A DNA stretch of 12,438 bases from Roseburia sp. (GTDB lineage: Bacteria; Bacillota; Clostridia; Lachnospirales; Lachnospiraceae). The DNA lies in the NCBI GenBank assembly GCA_017621905.1, contig JAGASC010000378.1, positions 1 through 12,438 of the forward strand, written 5' to 3'. Made by a program: the position numbers and the translations under genes. The notes beneath the pieces were generated by a model. The model did no database searches. It was not told the origin of the DNA and worked only from the letters and a program-made list of their open reading frames with translations. Shown here piece by piece: positions 7,011-12,438 of the stretch. Within the stretch, counting starts at the first letter, position 1. Every line of letters starts with the position of its first letter.

Positions 7011-7967
7011 ATGGGAAATCAAATGATTAATAACAGAAAAGTTGCCATGATCGGCTGTGGTTTTGTAGGATCCGCATCCGCCTTTGCCCTGATGCAGAGC
7101 GGTCTTTTTTCAGAAATGGTTTTAATTGACGCAGACCAGGACAGAGCAGAGGGAGAGGCCCTTGACATCGCCCACGGAATTCCTTTCGCCAGACAGATGA
7201 AAATCTATGCGGGAGGCTATGACGACATCATAGATGCGGCTGTCATCATTGTGACAGCGGGAGCCAGCCAGAAGCCGGAGGAGACAAGGCTTGATCTGGT
7301 TCACAAAAACGTAGCCATTTTCAAAAAAATAATTCCGCAAATTGCGGAGCGCCACTACCAGGGCGTACTGCTTATCGTATCAAACCCGGTAGATATCCTG
7401 ACCTACGTGGCCTTAAAACTTTCCGGTATGCCGGAAAACCGCGTCATCGGTTCCGGGACTGTGCTGGATACAGCCAGACTGAAATATGAGCTGGGACAGC
7501 ATTTGAGCGTAGACTCAAGAAGCGTTCATGCCTATATTTTAGGTGAGCATGGGGACAGCGAAATTGTAGCCTGGAGCAGTGCCGATGTATCCGGAATCCC
7601 TATAAACCGCTTCTGTGAAATGCGTGGGTTCTATAGCCATGAAGCAGCCATGGAACGAATCGGGGAGAGCGTGAAAAACAGCGCCTATGAAATCATCGCC
7701 AAAAAGAAAGCTACTTACTATGGTATCGCTATGTCTATCAAAAGGATTTGTGAAGCCATCGTGAGGGACGAAAAATCCATCCTTCCGGTATCCGGCATAC
7801 TGCACGGAGAGTATGGAATAGAGAATGTGGCGCTCAGCATGCCCGCCATTGTGGGCAGCAAAGGCATCGAGACGCAGGTGCCCATTTCCCTCGATGAAAA
7901 AGAGCAGGAAATGTTAAAGGAGTCCGCCGATACCTTGCGGAAGATCATAGAGGAACTGGAACTATAA
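7011..7967 (+). CDS. ldh: L-lactate dehydrogenase
   Basis: This is an NAD-dependent L-lactate dehydrogenase of 318 aa, the usual length, reducing pyruvate to lactate and reoxidising NADH in the cytoplasm. The Rossmann motif GCGFVGSA is at 15-22, with Asp40 as the expected NAD-selecting acid. Catalytic and substrate residues are in place: Gln87 (pyruvate over oxaloacetate) and Arg93 in SQKPEETRLDLV, Asn125 in SNPVD, Asp153 and Arg156 in LDTAR, and proton donor His180 in GEHGDSE. In fructose-bisphosphate-activated enzymes WSHA follows; here it is WSSA, so the allosteric His appears to be missing. AGGAGG at 6994-6999 supports the ATG at 7011; an in-frame ATG at 6948 has no such site. It follows the Hrb-like gene by 89 bases and is closed by a strong terminator, so it is probably last in the redox cluster. 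Confidence 0.94.
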   Translation: MGNQMINNRKVAMIGCGFVGSASAFALMQSGLFSEMVLIDADQDRAEGEALDIAHGIPFARQMKIYAGGYDDIIDAAVIIVTAGASQKPEETRLDLVHKNVAIFKKIIPQIAERHYQGVLLIVSNPVDILTYVALKLSGMPENRVIGSGTVLDTARLKYELGQHLSVDSRSVHAYILGEHGDSEIVAWSSADVSGIPINRFCEMRGFYSHEAAMERIGESVKNSAYEIIAKKKATYYGIAMSIKRICEAIVRDEKSILPVSGILHGEYGIENVALSMPAIVGSKGIETQVPISLDEKEQEMLKESADTLRKIIEELEL

Positions 7968-7999
7968 AAATGTCAAGCATAAACTTGATGTACACCATG

Positions 8000-8045
8000 A
8001 GGGGTCTGGAGAGCTAAAAAGTGTGCTCTCCAGACCCCTGTTTTT
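8000..8045 (+). terminator. Strong rho-independent terminator after ldh
   Basis: A perfect 15-base stem, AGGGGTCTGGAGAGC (8000-8014) with its reverse complement (8025-8039), encloses a 10-base loop (TAAAAAGTGT). It is followed by G and a T-rich tract from 8041. It separates the redox cluster from the kdp genes. If a kdp leader transcript starts upstream, the hairpin could also act as an attenuator, but no alternative structure was found. Confidence 0.92.
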
Positions 8046-8139
8046 ATTTTCTTTAATATTATCTTTATTTTCCAGCATATACATGAACATCTCATTGAAG
8101 CAAAAACGTGATATGTTTGGTATAGGGAGGTGGAAGATC

Positions 8140-9913
8140 ATGCATATAAACACCTGGGTTCAATATTCACTTTATCTCATATTACTGATTGTTCTGGCAA
8201 TTCCGGCCGGAAGCTACATCCGGAAGGTCATGAACGGAGAGAAAACCTTTTTGTCAAGGGTATGTGTACCGCTGGAAAATTTGATTTACAAAATGACGGG
8301 AATCGATAAAACAGAGGAAATGAATTGGAAGCGCTATTTAAAAGGCGTTTTTTTGCTTTCCGGAATAGGACTGGTATTTTTGTTTCTGCTGCAGCTGCTG
8401 CAGGACGTTCTTCCGGGTAATCCGGAAAAATTGACCGGAGTGAAATGGGACTTGGCTTTCAATACGGCAGTAAGCTTTGTGACCAATACCGATTGGCAGG
8501 CATACAACGGGGAGAGCACCATGAGCTATCTGACACAGACGCTGGGACTTACTGTGCAAAATTTTTTGTCGGCGGCGACGGGGATTGCAGTTCTCTTTGC
8601 TCTGATTCGGGGACTGACCCGGACCAAAACAGATCGACTGGGCAATTTTTGGGTAGATATTACGAGAATTCTCATACATATTCTGATTCCATTAAATCTG
8701 GTAATTTCCCTTGCTCTAGTGGGCGGTGGTGTCATCCAGAATTTTGATGGAGCAAAAGAGGTAACGCTGATAGAGCCTGTTGTGGTGGATGCCAAGGGTA
8801 ATATCCTGGAGGAGATAGTGATAGACCCAGAGAGCGGTCAGGTGACTCTGGACGGTAAAGTATTAGAAAATGTGCGGGTGGTGACGAAGCAATACATACC
8901 CATGGGTCCGGCGGCCAGTCAGATTGCAATCAAACAGACGGGGACCAACGGCGGCGGGTATTTGGGTACCAATTCAGCCCATCCATTGGAAAATCCGAAT
9001 GCATTTACCAACCTGGTGGAAATGCTGTCCATTCTGCTGATTCCGGCTGCACTGTGCTTTACCTTCGGGCAGGGAGTAAATGATAAAAAGCAGGGCAGGG
9101 CAATTTTTCTGGCCATGTTTCTTTGCCTGGTGGTGGCGATGTGCATTATTGTTGTCAATGAGCAGGCCGCAACACCGCAGCTGGCTCAGGGGGGCGCAGT
9201 GGATTTGTCGGCAGTGGGACAGTCCGGCGGCAACATGGAGGGAAAGGAGACACGGTTCGGTATAACGGCTTCCTCTGCCTGGGCAGCATTTACCACGGCT
9301 GCTTCCAACGGTTCCGTAAACTCTATGCATGACAGTTATACACCGTTGGGCGGTTTGGTGACCATGCTGTTGATGCATGGCATTTGCCATTCTGACAGTA
9401 TTTATAGCGGGTCTTATGGTGGGAAGAACACCGGAATTTCTCGGAAAGAAGATTGAAGCCAATGAGATGAAGTGGTCAGTTGTGGTCTGCCTTGCCATGC
9501 CATTGGCAATTTTGTTGGGAAGCGGCATAGCAGCGCTGGTCCCCGGGGTGGCGGACAGCCTGACCAACGGCGGCCCTCATGGTTTTTCCGAATTGCTTTA
9601 CGCGTATTCTTCTGCCGGGGGTAACAACGGTTCTGCATTTGCCGGTTTTTCGGCCAACACGGAATTTTTGAATGTGAGCCTTGCAATTGTGATGCTGATT
9701 GCCCGCTTCCTGCCAATTTATGGAACTCTGGCAATTGCCGGTTCCATGGCAGGAAAAAAGAAACTTGCGGCCACGGCAGGAACCTTGTCCACATCCAACG
9801 GTGTGTTTGTGTTTCTGCTGATACTGATCGTATTGCTGGTAGGAGCACTGAGCTTTTTTCCTGCACTGGCGTTGGGACCGATTGCGGAATATCTCAGGAG
9901 CGTGGGGCATTAG
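8140..9913 (+). pseudogene. kdpA: kdpA, potassium-transporting ATPase subunit A, disrupted by a frame-shifting deletion
   Basis: KdpA is the K+-selective channel-like subunit of the KdpFABC pump. The first part (8140 to about 9375, 412 codons) has the start region HINTWVQYSLYLILL, TNTDWQAYNGE, GTNGGGYLGTNSAHPLENP and AASNGSVNSMHDSYTPLGG. The second part continues in another frame from about 9377 to the stop at 9911-9913, with VFIAGLMVGRTPEFLGKKIE and the fourth filter segment GGNNGSAFAGFSAN. Between them the family's conserved stretch of about 16 residues (the GEV-FGGVG-GLYG region) is missing, matching loss of roughly 47-50 bases, 3n+2. Read straight through, frame 1 runs to 9456 and adds a nonsense tail. 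The start is set by AGGGAGG (8124-8130), 9 bases upstream. It also has an enlarged loop before IPMGPAASQ. Either a real null allele or an assembly error. Confidence 0.85.
9370..9382 (+). other. kdpA frame-shift and deletion junction
   Basis: The frame changes between about 9376 and 9379. Frame 1 reads L-L-M-H and diverges; the second frame starts at the ATG at 9377 with MAFAILTVFIAG, and a stop codon (TGA at 9371-9373) blocks that frame immediately upstream. The junction contains the palindrome ATGCAT (9373-9378). Confidence 0.75.
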
Positions 9914-9999
9914 AAATAAAATTCATGTTTACTGCTCCGGTGAAAGCGAAAATATAGAAAAAGTGTGACTGTATTTATAGGAAAAAAAGAGGTGTGCAG

Positions 10000-12069
10000 A
10001 TGCAGATAGGAGAAAAAAGTACATTTACAGATAGAAAAATGTTGATGGGAGCCATAAAAGATTCGTTCTTAAAGCTGCGGTTTAAAACACAGCTGCAAAA
10101 TCCAGTCATGTTTCTTGTGTATCTGGCGGCCATTCTGACTACAGGATTATGGATATTATCGCTTTTCGGAATCAAGGATGCAGCCTCGGGCTATACCTTT
10201 GCCATAGCAATCATTCTCTGGTTTACGGTCTTGTTTGCCAATTTTGCGGAGGCCATTGCGGAGGGCCGCGGAAAGGCCCAGGCAGCTGCCCTCAGGGCAG
10301 CCAAAAGAGAAGTGCCCGCAAGAAAAATCCCCTCCAAAGACCGGAAGGACGCTGCGACCATAGTATCCTCCGTTACATTGAAAAAAGGAGAAATTGTTCT
10401 GGTAAATGCCGGAGAGCAGATTCCGGGGGATGGGGAAGTGATTGATGGCGCGGCATCCGTGGATGAGAGCGCAATTACCGGCGAATCTGCGCCGGTAATC
10501 CGGGAGGCCGGCGGTGACCGCAGTGCGGTGACCGGTGGCACCACAGTACTTTCTGACTGGCTGGTGATTCGTATTACCAGTGAAGCGGGGGAGAGTTTTC
10601 TGGACAAAATGATTGCCATGGTGGAAGGCGCAGCCCGAAAAAAGACACCGAACGAAATCGCATTGCAGATTTTTTTGCTGGCCTTGTGCCTGATTTTTAT
10701 TCTGGTGACAACATCGCTGTATGCATACGCGGACTTTTCCGCAAGACTGGCGGGGACATCAAATCCTACATCAATTACCACATTATTGGCGCTTTTGGTC
10801 TGCCTGGCGCCGACAACCATTGGTGCGCTGCTTTCCTCCATCGGAATTGCCGGAATGAGCCGTCTCAATCAGGCCAATGTGCTGGCGATGAGTGGGCGGG
10901 CCATTGAGGCAGCGGGGGACGTGGATATTTTGATGCTGGATAAGACCGGCACCATTACCCTGGGAAACCGGCAGGCCTATTCTTTTATCCCGGTGGATGG
11001 CACTAAGGTGCGGGAACTGGCGGATGCAGCCCAGCTTTCTTCCCTGGCGGACGAGACGCCGGAGGGCAGGAGCGTGGTGATTTTGGCAAAGGAGCAGTTC
11101 GACATCCGGGAAAGAAGCCTGCAGGATAAAGGCATGGTATTTCTCCCATTTACTGCGGCTACCCGCATGAGCGGTGTGGATTATGACGGAAACGAAATCC
11201 GCAAAGGGGCAGCGGAGGCCATAAAACAGTATGTGCTGCAGTCTGGTGGTGCTTATTCCGAGGAGTGCGACAGAGAAGTGAAAGCTATTGCGGCCCAGGG
11301 AGGAACACCTCTTGTAGTAGCAAAAAATCATAGAATTCTTGGCGTGATTTACTTAAAGGATATCATAAAGCAGGGAGTAAATGAAAAGTTTGCGGATCTG
11401 CGAAAAATGGGAATCAAAACGATCATGATTACCGGAGATAATCCCATGACGGCGGCTGCCATTGCGGCAGAGGCAGGAGTGGATGATTTTCTGGCAGAAG
11501 CTACCCCGGAAGGGAAGCTTAACATGATAAGAGATTTCCAGAAAAAAGGACATATGGTGGCGATGACAGGCGACGGCACCAACGATGCACCTGCCCTGGC
11601 TCAGGCAGATGTGGCGGTAGCCATGAACAGCGGTACCCAGGCGGCCAAGGAGGCGGGGAACATGGTGGACCTGGACTCCTCGCCCACAAAACTGATTGAA
11701 ATTGTACGTATCGGCAAGCAGCTTCTGATGACCAGAGGAAGTTTGACTACATTTTCCATTGCAAATGATGTGGCGAAATATTTTGCCATTATTCCGGCAT
11801 TATTTATGGGACTCTACCCGGAACTTTCCAGGCTGAACATCATGGGCCTGCACTCGGCGCAAAGTGCGGTGCTGGCGGCCATTATTTACAATGCGTTGAT
11901 TATAGTCGCCCTCATCCCACTGGCATTGCGGGGAGTGAAATACCGGGAAGTAGCAGCAGGAAAGCTGCTTGGCCAGAATTTGTTGATTTACGGGCTGGGG
12001 GGCCTGGTGACGCCATTTATCTTTATCAAGCTGATTGATGTGTTGTTGGTGTTGGCAGGTATGGCATAA
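10000..12069 (+). CDS. kdpB: Potassium-transporting P-type ATPase subunit B (KdpB)
   Basis: KdpB is the ATP-hydrolysing subunit of the Kdp potassium pump, 689 aa, full length, in the cytoplasmic membrane. Visible P-type ATPase landmarks: actuator TGES at 160-163 (the Ser corresponds to the inhibitory phosphorylation site Ser162 of E. coli), membrane motif CLAPTTIGALL at 268-278, phosphorylation motif DKTGT with Asp314, MITGDNP near 476-482, and hinge MTGDGTNDAP at 522-531. Nothing in the frame is broken. AAAGAGG ending at 9992 is 7 bases before the ATG at 10000 and only 1 base before an in-frame GTG at 9994, so the ATG is chosen. The gap to kdpA is 86 bases and to kdpC 139 bases. Without a working KdpA it could not move K+, so its intactness suggests the kdpA damage is recent or artefactual. 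Confidence 0.97.
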   Translation: MQIGEKSTFTDRKMLMGAIKDSFLKLRFKTQLQNPVMFLVYLAAILTTGLWILSLFGIKDAASGYTFAIAIILWFTVLFANFAEAIAEGRGKAQAAALRAAKREVPARKIPSKDRKDAATIVSSVTLKKGEIVLVNAGEQIPGDGEVIDGAASVDESAITGESAPVIREAGGDRSAVTGGTTVLSDWLVIRITSEAGESFLDKMIAMVEGAARKKTPNEIALQIFLLALCLIFILVTTSLYAYADFSARLAGTSNPTSITTLLALLVCLAPTTIGALLSSIGIAGMSRLNQANVLAMSGRAIEAAGDVDILMLDKTGTITLGNRQAYSFIPVDGTKVRELADAAQLSSLADETPEGRSVVILAKEQFDIRERSLQDKGMVFLPFTAATRMSGVDYDGNEIRKGAAEAIKQYVLQSGGAYSEECDREVKAIAAQGGTPLVVAKNHRILGVIYLKDIIKQGVNEKFADLRKMGIKTIMITGDNPMTAAAIAAEAGVDDFLAEATPEGKLNMIRDFQKKGHMVAMTGDGTNDAPALAQADVAVAMNSGTQAAKEAGNMVDLDSSPTKLIEIVRIGKQLLMTRGSLTTFSIANDVAKYFAIIPALFMGLYPELSRLNIMGLHSAQSAVLAAIIYNALIIVALIPLALRGVKYREVAAGKLLGQNLLIYGLGGLVTPFIFIKLIDVLLVLAGMA

Positions 12070-12114
12070 TCTTGACGAAATTATGATCGCAGGTTCGAAG
12101 CGTAGTAGACAAAA

Positions 12115-12146
12115 GCTCTCTTCGTAGAATGGAATGGTATGAGAGC
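12115..12146 (+). repeat. Small inverted repeat in the kdpB-kdpC gap
   Basis: GCTCTC (12115-12120) and GAGAGC (12141-12146) are perfect inverse copies 20 bases apart. No T-tract follows, so it is not a classical terminator. It may be an RNA-stability hairpin or chance. The rest of the gap (12070-12208) holds no gene that I can recognise. Confidence 0.35.
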
Positions 12147-12208
12147 AAAATGCGGAAGTACAAGCAAAAGCAGAGTTCAAAGTAGTATTGACAGGAGGAA
12201 TATGTGTC

Positions 12209-12438
12209 ATGAAGGAAAAAAGAAAATTTCTGGGGCGCGGGTTGTGGATGTTCCTGGTTTTTACATTCATCTGTGGGGGGGTGTATACGGGAGTGGTGAC
12301 AGTGCTGGCTCAGCTGCTGTTTCCCAAGCAGGCCAACGGCAGCATCATAGAAATTGATGGCGAGGAATACGGCAGCGCGCTGCTGGGGCAGTATGCGGAT
12401 GATGAAAATCATATGTGGGGCAGAATTATGAACATTGA
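12209..12438 (+). CDS. kdpC: Potassium-transporting ATPase subunit C (KdpC), cut by the right edge
   Basis: These are the first 76 codons of KdpC, the small single-span subunit that helps assemble the Kdp pump and aids ATP use. The N terminus is basic (MKEKRKFLGRG), followed by one hydrophobic segment at about 12-35, then AQLLFPKQANGSI, a conserved KdpC block, and SALLGQYADDENHMWGR, matching the family's GS-LIGQ region and the clostridial form W-GR-MN. AGGAGG at 12193-12198 lies 10 bases before the ATG at 12209. Another ATG at 12202 is in a different frame without KdpC features. The frame is open to the window end, so the remaining roughly 110-130 residues are outside. Its place after kdpB completes the usual A-B-C order. 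Confidence 0.9.
   Translation, partial: MKEKRKFLGRGLWMFLVFTFICGGVYTGVVTVLAQLLFPKQANGSIIEIDGEEYGSALLGQYADDENHMWGRIMNI

Noticed and set aside
7973..7988. Inverted repeat TCAAG/CTTGA just after ldh
   Set aside because: Only 5 bases per arm, no T-tract, and directly followed by a far stronger terminator.
8023..8139. Upstream extension of kdpA from a GTG inside the ldh terminator, with a hydrophobic translation resembling KdpF fused to KdpA
   Set aside because: The hydrophobic residues come from the T-rich terminator tract, there is no ribosome-binding site, and KdpA family proteins start at the HINTWVQYSLYL region behind AGGGAGG.
12085..12105. GGTTCGAAGC string resembling a tRNA T-arm after kdpB
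   Set aside because: The upstream part of a tRNA would lie inside kdpB coding sequence and no acceptor or anticodon stems were found.
1..12438. Insertion sequences, phage genes, toxin-antitoxin or defence genes, rRNA
   Set aside because: No transposase, integrase, terminal inverted repeats, target duplications or RNA genes were recognised on either strand.

Overview
The window looks like a chromosomal stretch from an anaerobic, gut-type clostridial Firmicute, probably a Lachnospiraceae relative. This rests on strong AGGAGG ribosome-binding sites, a TTG start codon, LplB/LplC-type sugar permeases, a flavin reductase-rubredoxin fusion typical of anaerobic oxygen-stress handling, and a Firmicute-like Kdp system. 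The taxon is inferred from gene style, not from a marker gene. All real genes found lie on the + strand.

Region 1 (1-5033) is a carbohydrate-uptake block. It holds a metallo-beta-lactamase-fold hydrolase cut by the left edge, two polysaccharide-type ABC permeases, and a secreted GH71/GH99-like barrel protein with a CBM9-like C-terminal domain and a C-terminal membrane anchor. A rho-independent terminator follows. No solute-binding protein or ATPase is visible; the binding protein may lie upstream, and the ATPase in such systems is often shared and encoded elsewhere. The likely logic is an anchored enzyme that trims a glycan at the cell surface while the permease pair imports the product.

Region 2 (about 5065-8045) is a redox cluster with a candidate promoter in front and a strong terminator behind. 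It encodes a rhodanese-like lipoprotein, a glutathione/thioredoxin peroxidase, a flavin reductase-rubredoxin fusion (Hrb-like) with a five-copy 8-residue repeat linker, and an L-lactate dehydrogenase. The first three suit peroxide, sulfur and oxygen stress; lactate dehydrogenase would reoxidise NADH.

Region 3 (8140-12438) is a kdp potassium-uptake operon: kdpA, kdpB and the first part of kdpC. kdpA is broken near 9376 by what looks like an in-gene deletion of roughly 47-50 bases (3n+2) that shifts the frame, while kdpB is intact. No kdpF was found. Gaps between the kdp genes are wide (86 and 139 bases).

The points most worth a second look are the kdpA lesion, the repeat-linked Hrb fusion in its peroxidase operon, the membrane-anchored GH99-like protein, and a possible internal start in the rhodanese lipoprotein gene. 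Nothing in the window clearly amounts to an entirely new system.
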